Shown: one piece after another, positions 43,654 to 54,404 of the stretch
Numbering within the stretch: the first letter of the stretch is position 1
Layout of the letters: each line of letters starts with the position of its first letter
Assembly: GCA_947396885.1 (NCBI GenBank)
Contig: OX377202.1
Location: 75,178,643 to 75,242,642 of the forward strand
Source of the DNA: Heligmosomoides polygyrus polygyrus
Taxonomy: Eukaryota > Nematoda > Chromadorea > Rhabditida > Heligmosomidae
Direction of reading: 5' to 3'
DNA: 64,000 nt
Program-made: the position numbers and the translations under genes
The notes under the pieces: model-generated
Told to the model about the DNA's origin: nothing
Seen by the model: the letters and a program-made list of their open reading frames with translations, nothing else
Database searches by the model: none

Positions 43654-43797
43654 CTGGTATAACATAGGATTCACATATGCGCATATGCCTCGACCATAGT
43701 GAATACCGACACTCGTGAACCCGTTTGGAGGTTGAGCACAGCACCCACTGAATTGGAATGCGGGCCCACCAAACCCAGCCAAGCCTTCATTCCTCAT
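43654..43797 (-). CDS. Candidate Gly-rich exon ending at a SINE
   Basis: Minus strand open frame MRNEGLAGFGGPAFQFSGCC, then AQPPNGFTSVGIHYGRGICA, reaching LYQ exactly at the SINE-1 head. The frame passes on into the SINE for about 50 codons. Composition suggests a real exon of a secreted or structural Gly-rich protein, but no good acceptor lies upstream and no donor precedes the SINE, so the exon may be broken by the insertion. Confidence 0.3.
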
Positions 43798-44025
43798 GTG
43801 TTGTTTAACGACACTACGATTCTTCAGGCGTAATGAAATACTGACTAGTCAGCGAGTTAATCGCAACTCACTATTTAGAAAAAAAGCGCAGTCATGGTGG
43901 TCCCACGATATATAATAGACGAAGAATACGCTACGCGCCATATAAACATTTGATGAAAATCACCCTTCGTCATTAACCATATTACGAAATTACCAGCCCC
44001 CAATAATCCTGATCTGTTGCTTAAG

Positions 44026-44508
44026 TAACCACAATCTGAAATTGCTAAACCAAGCTAAAGAAAATTCGAAAAAACATCGTGCATACCAGCTGCTTCGTGG
44101 GCACGACAGAAACGAGGAGGAAATTCTAAATTACATTCACGCGTCGCAAAGGTCAAGGCGAGGTGAAGAAAGGACAGCGACACGGAGCATCTTCTGTTCC
44201 ATTTTGTTTCATTGGCCTTCAGAGTGCCTTGTCAGTTTTTATTTTCCCAACTGGCTGCCACCACAACACTTTGTTCGTGTATGGAAGCTTCGGCTGGATC
44301 CTATGCATTGTAACGTACAAGACTTACCATGCAGAATATGAAGCAGATAAACAAAATTTTCACGAAGAAGCACAAGATCAACGAAAGGAATGACCATCGG
44401 CGGTATGTTGAGAAGAAACTGCGTAAGAGGAGCAGCAAAAGCGTTTCGCCAAATATGCTAGAAAATGCTAATGGAGATAAAAGCCGACACGTGACGAATA
44501 CAAACTAA
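44026..44508 (+). CDS. Candidate 3' end of a gene, two exons, structure unresolved
   Basis: Exon A (about 44026-44162) reads HNLKLLNQAKENSKKHRAYQ, then NEEEILNYIHASQRSRR, and ends at a donor CGAG|GTGAAG. Exon B follows CTTACCATGCAG at 44335. In the phase set by exon A it gives EYEADKQNFHEEAQDQRKE and stops at 44393. In another frame exon B is open for 57 codons (NMKQINKIFTKKHKIN... to a stop at 44508), which also looks coding. Both readings are charged and hydrophilic. One is presumably right; expression data would decide. Confidence 0.38.
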
Positions 44509-44859
44509 TCTCTCCAAGGTGCTATCAAGTTTGTATTACTGAAAATTTTCCTCTCTCCTCAGTGGTTCCATGCCGATTTATTTCAAGATCTCTCCCTTTT
44601 TGTTCATCGGTTTGTACATTTTGAGATTTCGCTTAAAACTGCTCGCCTTTTCGGAGTGTAATTGAGACTTCGCTCTATTCCGAGGCTTAAGTGTTGAGCG
44701 ACTTCTTTTTCCAGAGCTCGTTCGAACGCGTGTTCGTGTTTCTAGAGTGTTGACTGCCGAGCCGCTCCTCTTTCCAGAGTGTGATCGAGTCTTGGATGTT
44801 TCTTGCGAATTGGATTGCGATCGATTTCCTCTTCCAGAAAAGAATTGAATCTTCTTACC

Positions 44860-45245
44860 AGAGAACTACCTAAAGTGTAGACCTGAACCAGCAATGCGAT
44901 GTAGATGAGCAGCATCGCCTCCTCTCGGAAGTAATTAATTGTATATCTGTCAGTATCTCGACCCGTTACAACTTTGGACAGAGTTATGGCCCGTGAAAGC
45001 TGCAAATTGAAGCAGAGTAGTGAAGTAAGGAAGAAGACTGACTTCTTACCACTCTCGAGTTCATTGCTCTCTAGAGTGCATGTGTCGGTCGATCGAGCAA
45101 GTGGATAGCGTAGGAGACTCACAAGCGAAAGGTCAGGGGTTTGGATCCTGTGTGGGGCATGTCTTTTGCATTTTCGCAAACCACATGTTCATGCGAGGGG
45201 TTCATGCACTGCCAGTAGAGCAGGCAAACAACCGGTCTACATGTT
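44860..45245 (+). repeat. SINE-2 copy A (tRNA-like core), arm of an inverted pair
   Basis: Contains a tRNA-like core at about 45084-45165 (A-box-like GAGCAAGTGGATAGCG, B-box-like GGGTTTGGATCCTG). Matches 46400-46016 in reverse over about 385 bp. Confidence 0.75.
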
Positions 45246-45257
45246 GGCAATCCTTAT

Positions 45258-45400
45258 GAAGGATAAAGATTCGCGTTACTATATCCCAGTAGGATGCGCC
45301 GTGTATTCTATTCCTACGTGATACCGTTAAGGCAGTTTCGATGCGAATTTAGCGTTGCAATGGATTGCAGTGGCAATCGATGAACAAGAGCCCTAGTCAG
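45258..45400 (-). repeat. SINE-1 3' fragment, diverged
   Basis: GAAGGATAAAGATTCGCG... followed by recognisable but mutated SINE-1 body. Confidence 0.4.
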
Positions 45401-45479
45401 AGTTTATCCTACAAATAAAACCACAGTTTCATGCTTACGTAGGTGTACGACTATAGCAGCAAACACTAGTCAGCCCGAC

Positions 45480-46015
45480 TTCTTGCAAGAGAGAGCGTTA
45501 GACTCCAGATGAATCTCACGAAGACGATCTCTATGAAAAAGGACGAGAAAAGAAGGGTGCTATGAGGAGCGTCGAAGAAGTCGTGAAGAACGTCTGTCTC
45601 CGAGCCCAGCTGTTCGGCTTTACTGCTCTTTCTGCGCTAACGTACGATACAAAGGCAGGATAAACACGTGATCATCATCGTGCAGCGAGGAATCGAAAAG
45701 GCGATACTTGGAGTTTTGGGTTTCACCAACGCTTGAGGGCCAGAGACGCTGTTGCACAAGCCAAGTCGTCCAACATTACGTGGGCGGGCCACTTAGGATC
45801 ATCACCAACTGGATTCTGGGGAGGGTTATTTTTCAAAGGAACACCAGGACGTTTGCACTTCTTCGTAAAAGCCCTAAAGGAACGATCGTCTTCTTACAGC
45901 GAGCATGATCAATTGGAATGCTCTGGCGCACGATTAGAACGAATGGGGACGTTTCTGGCTCCCGCTGGAGCAACTTGATGGCCAAAGGACAGGCGGTATA
46001 AGTGAATATTAAACG
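45480..46015 (+). pseudogene. RTE-1-like LINE C-terminal relic
   Basis: Scrambled over three frames but readable: SVEEVVKNVCLRAQLFGFTA, LTYDTKA, QRGIEKAILGVLGFT, RARDAVAQAKSSNITWAGHL, FFVKALKER and finally WPKDRRYK. This order matches the C-terminal region of nematode RTE-1-type polyproteins as I remember them. It lies between the two SINE-2 copies. Confidence 0.6.
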
Positions 46016-46400
46016 ACATGTATACCTGTTGCTCGCCTGCGCTACTGTCAGTGTATGCACCCCACGCATGAACATGACTTTTGCGAGAATGAAAAAGGCA
46101 TGCCCACACAGGATCCAAACCCCTGACCTTTCAATCGCGAGTCTGCTACGCTACCCATTTGCCTCACTGGTCCACACATCTTCGAGAGAGCAATGAACTC
46201 GAGCGTGGTAAGATGGGCCTTCTTGCTTGCTTCTCCACTCCGCTTCAAATGTGCGGCTTTCAAGGACATAACTCTGTTCAAAGTTGTACCGAGTCGAAAT
46301 ACTGATAGATCTGCAATTCATTACTTCCGAGAGGGAGGCGATGCTGCTCTACATTGCACTGCTGGTTCAGACCTAAGCTTTAGATAGTTCCTGTGAGTTT
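46016..46400 (-). repeat. SINE-2 copy B, inverted relative to copy A
   Basis: Reverse complement of 44860-45245 with moderate divergence, including the tRNA-like core (46095-46165). Confidence 0.75.
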
Positions 46401-46972
46401 TATCTAGAAATTGCTAGCAACATAATATTATCGTTGGGAAAAAGTGATTTTAAAGATTTTAAATGCAAGTGGGTCAAGGTTCTATTAAGGATAAGTCCTT
46501 GTGATTCTAAAAACGCCGATGTCGAATTTTTGCTATTTTAAAAAGGATAATATGTCACTACTTTACTTTAGTATGTTTATAATAATCCACATGGAGCAGT
46601 CGCAAATGTGAGAGGGGAGTTCCAATTAAATACCAACCCCCAAATTCAATAGGGAGTCCTCAAATTATGGCCAGCAGTTGGAGCTTTCCAGTAAACCTGG
46701 AGGGATGGGGAAAAAAAACCTGATGTCCTCTTCCGATTACTGTTGATCTCCTCATAATCTGTAAATATATGCACAAATAAAGTGTGACAGCAATTCATTC
46801 AAAGGGCACTGCATCTAAATATATTTTCTTATCTCGCACCATGTTCACCGACAGATTTAAATAATTGGGCGCAGTTAGAGTTATGGGGCAGCGTATAGTA
46901 GCCAATCGAATAAGTCACATACTTGATTATGCATTAATGTAGGGTCGTACAACATCAATACGATGATATGAC
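46401..46972. other. No feature identified
   Basis: AT-rich, no ORF or repeat recognised. Confidence 0.4.
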
Positions 46973-47094
46973 GCGTCGACAGGTTCACCGTGGCGATACG
47001 TACATGGTAGCGGTAGAGTGACCGTGGGTCGATACGTGGAGCCGGCAGGCGTCCCTGTACGTACCGCCACGGTGAACCTGTCGACGCGCACGCA
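46973..47094. repeat. 32-bp inverted repeat with a 50-60 nt loop
   Basis: GCGTCGACAGGTTCACCGTG plus GCGATACGTACA pairs with a downstream copy of its complement carrying one change (A/G). It is GC-rich in an AT-rich setting. Confidence 0.85.
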
Positions 47095-47161
47095 TGCGTT
47101 GCGGCAGGAGGTCGTTGGAGGCTCTGCGTGTTTTTACGTCTAAATTTCATTTTTATTTCAG

Positions 47162-47195
47162 GGAGTGGACGGCAATAGTCACAGGAGAGGTTCAG
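47162..47195 (+). CDS. Candidate 34-nt micro-exon
   Basis: TTTTTATTTCAG, then 34 nt reading EWTAIVTGEVQ after a split codon, then CAG|GTAGGTATG. Both splice sites are excellent for a nematode. Neighbouring exons were not found; downstream sequence is a BEL/Pao relic that may lie in the following intron. Confidence 0.35.
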
Positions 47196-47329
47196 GTAGG
47201 TATGTTATCTTGTAGGACCACAGGCTGTCACACCTTACTGCTCCATTACCACCTTACGAAGCATCATTAGGCCTTTACCATGCCATGGCCAACACGCACC
47301 CGATTTTTCATTCCATCTTTCTGTATGTT

Positions 47330-48215
47330 TCCAGATCGCTACACACCTGCGTCACACGCAAGAAGCCCGTAGCTTTGTTACACGTAGAGGTGCTCCAGGC
47401 GTCGTTTATAGCGACAATTCTACCTCCTTCCACTGTGCAGAAACGTTATAACCACGCTTCTCTATTCATCTTCCTCTTTGTGCAGCACTTCGACTTTTTG
47501 CGTTTCCCACATAATCAAGTGGAACTTCATCATTCCACTTTTGCTTGGAAGGTTTTACGAGCGCTTAGTTGCTCTGTTCAAGTCCGCGTATAAAAAGTTC
47601 ATCGACAGCAATGTTCTGTCTCTGACCAGCTCCAAACCGTGGATGTCGAAGTCGAAGCCACGTTAAATTCTCGTCCATATAATGCCTTTCGGGAAAAGGA
47701 TAACTTCACCCATATCATTAGATCATTTTTAGACTTTCTAATCTCGGAGGTGGAGTTCCAACTTCATCCTCTACCAGCTGAGATTGACGACCTATGCGAC
47801 TGCTCACACAATCTTACGAGTCGTACAAGCAAACTTTGTCTGTTTTATAATAGATTGTTTCTGGAAGTTGCGGGCACTCGGACTACCTTTCCGCTCTCCG
47901 GAAACGTCATCGGACTCGGTCAAAACGTTCAAGGTCAACAACAGTCGCTCCACAGGTGGGTGACGTCGTCATTATCGCAGGCCAGAACACTCCACGTGGA
48001 TCTTGGATTTGCGGTTTGATTATTCTACGCCACCAGACTAAGGACGGATCGGACAAAACAGGCGAAGTTCGCACTCAGAGGGGAAGATGCTTGAATAGAT
48101 CACTCATGCAACTTCATCCCTTGGAAGTTCGCGCAACTTCTGTAATTACACCACCTCAGGACTCCACTCCACCCTCTCCAGCAGCTCGTGTCGAGCCTCG
48201 GAAAAACGCATAGTC
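47330..48215 (+). pseudogene. BEL/Pao retrotransposon pol relic (integrase C-terminus)
   Basis: Across three frames: THLRHTQEARSFVTRRGAPG, VVYSDNSTSFH (integrase core), then IKWNFI...GRFYERLVALFKSAYKKFID, DVEVEATLNSRPYNAFREKD, EVEFQLHPLPAEIDD, and lastly GDVVIIAGQNTPRGSWICGL, CLNRSLMQLHPLEVRA. The order and content match the end of BEL/Pao pol (RRGxPxxIYSDN, ERLVALFK, EATLNSRPL, GDVVII). The frameshifts are small. No LTR was identified on either side. Confidence 0.78.
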
Positions 48216-48654
48216 TCGGCACGCTACCATTAACCCTCATTCTATGGTAGACAACCCACCTTAGACCTTAAAGCCATCGTTCCCTTCCTTCCTTTTTTCC
48301 TTCATCTCTCCATCAAAACCGCGTTTTTGCTTCCGGTAAAATACGGAGAATTTTTGAATACACTCCAATCATAACAGCGGAAAGAGAGCGCTTTAATTCT
48401 TGTCGTCTATGTTTATGTGCCGTTCCATACGCTTGCGAAATAGTAACAGTGAGGTACTGTATATGTACTAGGCAACGAAAATACTCCAATACAATACAAT
48501 GCACACATAGCTTAGAACGAGATCGAACGATGTCTGGAGTGACACTAGCCAGATACTTCAATATTGATGCGATAAAGTAGTGGGATACCCTCAGATCTTA
48601 TATAGGGCAACAATGCATATATGTATTTATATGATTAACACAAGTGGGATTGTG
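48216..48654. other. No feature identified
   Basis: May include remaining 3' sequence of the BEL relic. Ends at the RTE 3' tail. Confidence 0.35.
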
Positions 48655-51600
48655 GAACATTCATCATCATTTTCAGTAGCGTTTGTCCCGCTTGGTGGCG
48701 GGGTCCGCTCTTCTGGTGTGGTGACGCCATTTCTCCCGATCAAATGCTTGATCGGGATGCACACCAGCTATCTTTAAGTCTAAGTGCAACATGTCTAGCC
48801 AACGTTGCTTCGGGCGTCCTCTGGGCCGTTTTCCAGGGACTTCAAGATTCAGGCCAATCTTACAGACAGTGTCGTCGTTAGCGCGAAGGACGTGGCAATA
48901 CCATCGTAGACGAACTTCGCGCAACTTGTCAGCTATCGGGACGACACCGAACCTCTGTCGTATGGTGTCATTGCGAACGCGGTCCAATCGCGTTACTCCG
49001 GCCGTCCACCTTAACATCTTCGTCTCCATTACACTGAGGCGGCTTTCAATTTCCTTCGTCACGGGCCAGCACTCAGCACCGTACGTCGCTACTGGGCGGA
49101 CGACTGTTCTATAAACCTTCGACTTGAGGTACTCGGGTATTGTCTTGTCGCAGAGAACCCCAGTCAACGACCGCCATTTGGACCAGGCTGCACTTACGCG
49201 CGCATTCACCTCCAACTTTAGGCTGCCATCGGGCGTAACTGTTGATCCGAGATACTTGAAAGATGTGACTCGTGAGAGCTCAGCACCATTGATCTTGATA
49301 GATCCGAGCTCATTCACATCCGTCGTCAGGTACTCCGTCTTTTTGACGTTTAGCTTGAGTCCGAACAATGCTAAGCGATCGCACCACGCCTGTGCCTGTC
49401 GCTCGAGTTCGGCTTTGTCTTCACATGCAAGCATGACGTCATCGACATACAGCAACGTCCAAGGAGCTGCCTTTTGGAGATCTCGTGTAATTGCATCCAT
49501 GACGACCACGAAGAGCAGTGGGGAAAGCGCAGACCCCTGGTGCACTCCGACAGAGATCGGGAACTCCATCGAGGTACCCGCTGGTGCTCGTACTCGGCTT
49601 ATTGGGCACGAGTAGAGGATGCGCACCCACTCAATAAGCTCTTCAGGGACGCCGTGTCGTCGCAAAGCGTACCATATAACTTCTCGCGGGACGCGGTCGA
49701 AGGCCTTCTCCAAGTCCAAGAAGGCGAAATGCACCGGTTTCTGTTTCTCGCGGTGCTTCTCTAGCAGAAGACGAACGGCGTGTATGGCATCAACCGTCCC
49801 ACAGCCGGCAACGAAACCACACTGATTATTGGAAAGCTGAACGACATCCCGAATACGTCTATCGACAATTCGCTCGAAGACTTTCATGGTGTGCGAAAGT
49901 AGGCGAATCGGACGGTAGCTAGCGCAGTCCGCAGGGCTGCCTTTCTTCTTCCAAATCGGGATAGTCGTGCTTTGCTGCCAACTCTCAGGCACTTTCTTCT
50001 CAGCAACAACCTGATTGAAAAACTCAGTCAGCCAGTCAGCAGGGCACCAGCCCTTCGACTTCCACAGGTCGGCTGGCAGGTCATCGGGACCAGTGGCTTT
50101 GCCTGACTTCATCTTCCTCAGGGCTGCTTCAGTTTCGCTCACTGTGATCTTCTGAACGGGACCGTATACAGGTGTTGCAAAAGGAACAGCAGGATGTTCA
50201 AATTCTACATTCGAGATTTCCTCGAAGTAGTCGTGCCATCGCTTCACAGCCCTCTTACGATCCATCAGAAGATGGCCGTTCTCATCGTTAATACCAAAGA
50301 ACTTTTCGATGTCTTCTGCTTGGCGACAGCGAGCCTTGGCGAGTCGGTAAAGATAGCGCTCACCATCGCGCGTTTCCAGTTTTTCGCTCACATCAGCATA
50401 GTGCGCGGCTTTAGCAGCTGCCACTGCTTTCTTTGCCGCTTTCTTCGCTTCTCGATAATTCCGCCAATTACAGACTGTTTTGTCACCGATAAATACGTGA
50501 TACAGCCGTTTCTCTTCCCTGACCTTCTCTCTGACATCATTAGTCCACAGCCAAGCCTGCTTGTCGACCCAACGCCGTCCAGGCTTCGTTGTGCCGAGTT
50601 CGAGGCGTGCAGCCCGGGTTATCGCATCGGTAGCCTCTTTCCAGGTTTCGTCGACAGTTGTTACCGTCGGCAACCGAATGCGAGAGATAACAGCTGCTTC
50701 CTTTTCCTTCAATCGCCACCATTTAATTCTAGCCGTCCCACACCGCTCGACACGTTTACACCTCGGAGGTGTGATCTTCAGCGAGCAGATCAGTGGACGG
50801 TGTTGCGTGGCAACCGTCTCATACGGCACGGTCTTCGCGTCTGTGACAAGGCCTTGGTCGCGACGCCTAACAAGGACATAGTCAATCTGCGTTTTGGCGT
50901 TCCCGCTATAAAACGAGATGAGGTGGGAGTCACGCTTTCGAAATTTGGTATTCACGATGGAGAGGTCATGTGCGTCTGCATACTCAAGTATACGCTCACC
51001 ATCGGCGTTGCGTGACCCATAGCCAAAACCACCATGACAGCTGTAACCGTCTTTCGCCGCTCCGACGTGACCATTAAGGTCACCTGCCACAACAACCATA
51101 TCTTCTGACGGCACTTCCGCTGTCTTCTCGTCAAGCAGGGACCAGAACTCGTCCTTGGTTTGCTCGGAGCAACCTGTCTGCGGAGCATACGCGGAAAAGA
51201 AATGACACCGTCGCTCTTCTACGGCGACAACAATCTTCATCAAGCGGTCATCGAAACGTTCTACGCTTGCAATCGCATCACGGAAACGCTCGGAGACGAT
51301 CATACCGACACCACTGGTGGTCCTGGGACTGCCGCACAGAACGGCCTTGAAGCCGCGGCCAATGTCCCTCGACTTACAGCAGGACCACCTCGTCTCCTGC
51401 ACCGCACAGAAATCTATCTTTCTTCGCTCCAGTGCTTCTACCAACTCGCACGAGCGGCCCGTCAACGTACCCACATTCAACGTTGCTACGCGGGTCTTGC
51501 CTACGTTGCGGGACTTTCGGACTAGCTCAGTTGCCCCCCGATGCCGTCCTCGCATCAGGGACCCTCGCATACTTTCCACACTCGCCGGGCTTTGCGAGTG

Positions 51601-51700
51601 CGCGTCGGCTCCCGCGGACGCCGTAGCATTATCTCGAGAGCTCTGTAACGTCATCAACCATATTGTGGAACATTACCGCGTTATAATTATATCATGTAAG
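48655..51700 (-). mobile_element. RTE-clade LINE, apparently full length
   Basis: Single-ORF non-LTR element with a short 5' leader and a very short 3' UTR ending in ATGATGATGA-type repeats, as usual for RTE. The length of about 3 kb agrees with the clade. Truncated or internal fragments of related elements lie at 35725, 37150 and 41495. Confidence 0.85.
48673..51657 (-). CDS. RTE polyprotein: AP endonuclease plus reverse transcriptase, intact
   Basis: 994 residues without interruption. The endonuclease (about 50-300) shows TRVATLNVGTLTGR, AVQETRW, YAPQTGCSEQ, VVAGDLNGHVG, TQIDYVLVRR and QHRPLICSLKI, which supply the Asn, Glu, Asp/Asn, Asp and His of the apurinic-endonuclease fold; the usual Asp before the final His is Gln here. 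The RT (about 480-800) shows SYRPIRLLSHTMKVFERI, NQCGFVAGCGTVDAI, FLDLEKAFDRV, VGVHQGSALSPLLF and YVDD. A C-terminal region with RPRGRPKQRW follows. The endonuclease nicks target DNA and the RT copies element RNA from the nick. All catalytic motifs are present, so this could be a source copy. The start at 51657 is the first ATG; later ATGs at residues 30 and 35 are possible. Confidence 0.92.
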   Translation of the reverse strand: MMTLQSSRDNATASAGADAHSQSPASVESMRGSLMRGRHRGATELVRKSRNVGKTRVATLNVGTLTGRSCELVEALERRKIDFCAVQETRWSCCKSRDIGRGFKAVLCGSPRTTSGVGMIVSERFRDAIASVERFDDRLMKIVVAVEERRCHFFSAYAPQTGCSEQTKDEFWSLLDEKTAEVPSEDMVVVAGDLNGHVGAAKDGYSCHGGFGYGSRNADGERILEYADAHDLSIVNTKFRKRDSHLISFYSGNAKTQIDYVLVRRRDQGLVTDAKTVPYETVATQHRPLICSLKITPPRCKRVERCGTARIKWWRLKEKEAAVISRIRLPTVTTVDETWKEATDAITRAARLELGTTKPGRRWVDKQAWLWTNDVREKVREEKRLYHVFIGDKTVCNWRNYREAKKAAKKAVAAAKAAHYADVSEKLETRDGERYLYRLAKARCRQAEDIEKFFGINDENGHLLMDRKRAVKRWHDYFEEISNVEFEHPAVPFATPVYGPVQKITVSETEAALRKMKSGKATGPDDLPADLWKSKGWCPADWLTEFFNQVVAEKKVPESWQQSTTIPIWKKKGSPADCASYRPIRLLSHTMKVFERIVDRRIRDVVQLSNNQCGFVAGCGTVDAIHAVRLLLEKHREKQKPVHFAFLDLEKAFDRVPREVIWYALRRHGVPEELIEWVRILYSCPISRVRAPAGTSMEFPISVGVHQGSALSPLLFVVVMDAITRDLQKAAPWTLLYVDDVMLACEDKAELERQAQAWCDRLALFGLKLNVKKTEYLTTDVNELGSIKINGAELSRVTSFKYLGSTVTPDGSLKLEVNARVSAAWSKWRSLTGVLCDKTIPEYLKSKVYRTVVRPVATYGAECWPVTKEIESRLSVMETKMLRWTAGVTRLDRVRNDTIRQRFGVVPIADKLREVRLRWYCHVLRANDDTVCKIGLNLEVPGKRPRGRPKQRWLDMLHLDLKIAGVHPDQAFDREKWRHHTRRADPATKRDKRY

Positions 51701-51710
51701 TGATCCCCAG

Positions 51711-52527
51711 GGGAAGATCACGATAGATACACAAATATGAAGGCACATAAAAAACCGAGAACAGCGAAAGTTTGGCCAAACTATTCCGAATGACATGGCT
51801 GTGCCGCAAACAACACATGGCTGTGCCGAAAACAGAAAATCGCTTTCGGCGGAAGGCAGAAATCAAAAAACAGAAAAGCCAAAAACGCCAGAAAACATAA
51901 AATCAGAAAACAGAAAATTTCGAAGTTATCATACAACCTAATTATTCGACCTAAAGATCCATTTTTCAGAAGCAAATGGTTTTGTATAACTGGAAATGTG
52001 GTCGGAGTGAACAAGCGTTCTGACCTTCAAGCGTTTATAAGCATTTCTAGTGCGCTCTAAATGCAATATAAGTAGCAAATTGGAAATCGTAACTGATAGA
52101 TCCTAGGAATCTCGACATTTGAAGTATGCAAAATTACTCATCAGCTCCTTTTCACAGCTAATGGCCCAATAAATAGTCCCACTAGTAAGAAAGTTGGCTT
52201 TCAGAGTACCGAACACGATGAAGCCTCATAGACCACTGTTCGCATGTTTCAACCCCGTTGCTTGAGTTTATAGCCACACTTTCGCGACATACTTAAGGCT
52301 GTGCACAGATTTATTGAGTATTATTGAGGCGCCAGGATCGATACCTGTATGTTGTACCAAGTGGAAGTACCTGGCGTTACGGGTCGACGGCGGATTGAAA
52401 GACTTGCGGCGATTAAACGCCTCCTCTCAATCAGTGGATTGTCCGACACCAAGGTTTATTGGCAGGTTTATTGACACAAGAGACACGAGCGGCCGTACGC
52501 CGCAGAGCCACAAACAGGAATGAATCA
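51711..52527. other. No feature identified
   Basis: Short ORFs only. A CAGAAAA-rich stretch lies at 51820-51925. Confidence 0.4.
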
Positions 52528-52991
52528 GGGGCCGGATTCATGAACGATTTACCGGCGGGTAAGTGTAAGATTTACCCCCACCCCCCACTTACGCGCGATT
52601 CATGAACGCGCGGCGGGGAAAATCGGGGGTAAGTGTCGAGGTAAATACTACCCCGTCGGCTCGTCGGGGAACATTTACCTTCAAGGCGAGGGTTTTGCTC
52701 CGCGGCCAATTTCTGACCCAGTGCATGCCTCCGCTGGCCCGTGGCCAGCCTGGCCACCAGCCGCAAAATCAATGCCTGGCTGGGGCGCCTAGTCGCCGTC
52801 GTTCTTCGCCGTCGTCCTTCGCCGTCGTCCTTCGCTCCCACGGTGAGTTGCTTCAACTTTTGTTTTCTCTATTGCTATTACATGTCACCGTTTTTTTGGC
52901 TCTGTGGACCATGGCGGCCCACAATGCCACTTGTTTTTAAGTGAGTTGTTCTTTTAGTGGCATTGTGGGTCCGCTTGGGCCACCATGAGCC

Positions 52992-53038
52992 TAGTCCACC
53001 CACGCAAATCGTATTTTACGATTTGCGTGGGTGGACTA
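52992..53038. repeat. 47-bp perfect palindrome in left arm
   Basis: 22-bp arms (TAGTCCACCCACGCAAATCG, TA) around TTT. The same palindrome lies in the right arm near 54987-55033 and, with changes, in the short element at about 39795-39840. Confidence 0.95.
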
Positions 53039-54167
53039 TGCCCGTCCGCCACCTTAGTCCTCCTTGGCAAATGTTGTCTATGGAGGCTACTGTGGTGGAT
53101 GGCACCAATTGTCAGCCATGTAGGCCCACATTTTCCATTGCTTCTCCATTACTATACTACTAGTTTCCACTCCTCCTTCTTCTCCCCCCCCCCTCCCCCT
53201 CGCCCTAACTTACATTTGACATCTCATTTTCTCTGAATACGATGCTGCTAGTGTCGGTGGCAGCGACTTCCCAGCAGCAAATGTGACTGCTTGGTTTCGC
53301 TGTTGGCTGATGCGCTCAGCAAAAGATTTCTTCATCCTCATTCCTTTCTCCCCACCACATTGCCCTACTATCAAAATTCCGATTGCACTCCTACTCACTG
53401 CTGATATTCTCTTATTAGACGCTGAACTATATTCACTATCTGTATTCTGTCTGCTATGATGGTGAGTGTTTTACATTTTGCTCAATTTGTTATTCGAGAT
53501 TTCCGCGAGTAGCTGTGAGCAACTAAGCGATCTGCCACACATGCGGAAATGTTCTTAAATGAGACAATATCTGCTTCTTTTACATTTTGACAATTTGTCA
53601 CGTATTGTTTCATGGCTCAGGTATTCGGTTAGCATGTGATATTACATCTTATTTCCTTCTCTCATTTCCCTGCTAATTAGGCAATGTAGGTGGCTCGCGG
53701 ATGGCAAGGGCATGCAACCCGTCGGGACCTTAGGGTAGGTTCGTAGCCGCAATGGCCTCGTATACTGTCGCGTGCGCTACCACAGGCTCTTTCGGGTCAA
53801 TCTGAGTCCACGAGCCACACCCCTCGTTGGCTAAGGATGAAGGGATCTTCAGTTGCGCTGCTGTGAACGATACTACCTGCTGCTTGGTGCTGCTCTCATT
53901 TGTCTCAATTCTTTCAAGTCTCTATCTTTCTACTTTCCATAACCCAACCCCAGTATACGACTTTGTCAGGGCTTCCACTGGTAGTCACGAGTTTATTTGA
54001 CGTCGTGAACCCAGTATAGTCTATGACAGAGAAGTTAATTGTCCGAACCATATTAGGAGATGGTAAGTGTGAGCGGTCATATTCTGTAACTCATGGATGT
54101 CGTGATTTATCTTTGAGATGGAAATCCGTTTAATACCTTCATGTGATATAGGAGCACTCCCTTACAG

Positions 54168-54404
54168 ATGTCGAGAAAGAATGCAGTGCAGTTCCAGGAG
54201 AGGGAGTTTATAAATGCAGCGGTGTGCCTCCGCAACCTCTGCATCCTCACGAATGAGGCTGCATTCGACTCGGTTGAAGAATCAGCAAGCGACTATGGTG
54301 ACGCTGGAGACGCTGGAGACGCACAATACAGCGGAAGTCGAGAAGACGGGACGGTGCGGGACTATGTGGTTCAACGATACTTCTTGAGCCATCCGAGACC
54401 ATAG
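54168..54404 (+). pseudogene. Harbinger-like transposase C-terminal remnant
   Basis: 78 residues: EREFINAAVCLRNLCILTNE resembles the helix near the C-terminus of PIF/Harbinger DDE transposases (AAxxLHNxCI), and RDYVVQRYF resembles their RxxLxxYF terminus. A repeated GDA/DAG stretch lies between. The catalytic Asp-Asp-Glu region is missing, so it is not functional unless joined to lost exons. Assignment is by motif only. Confidence 0.5.
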
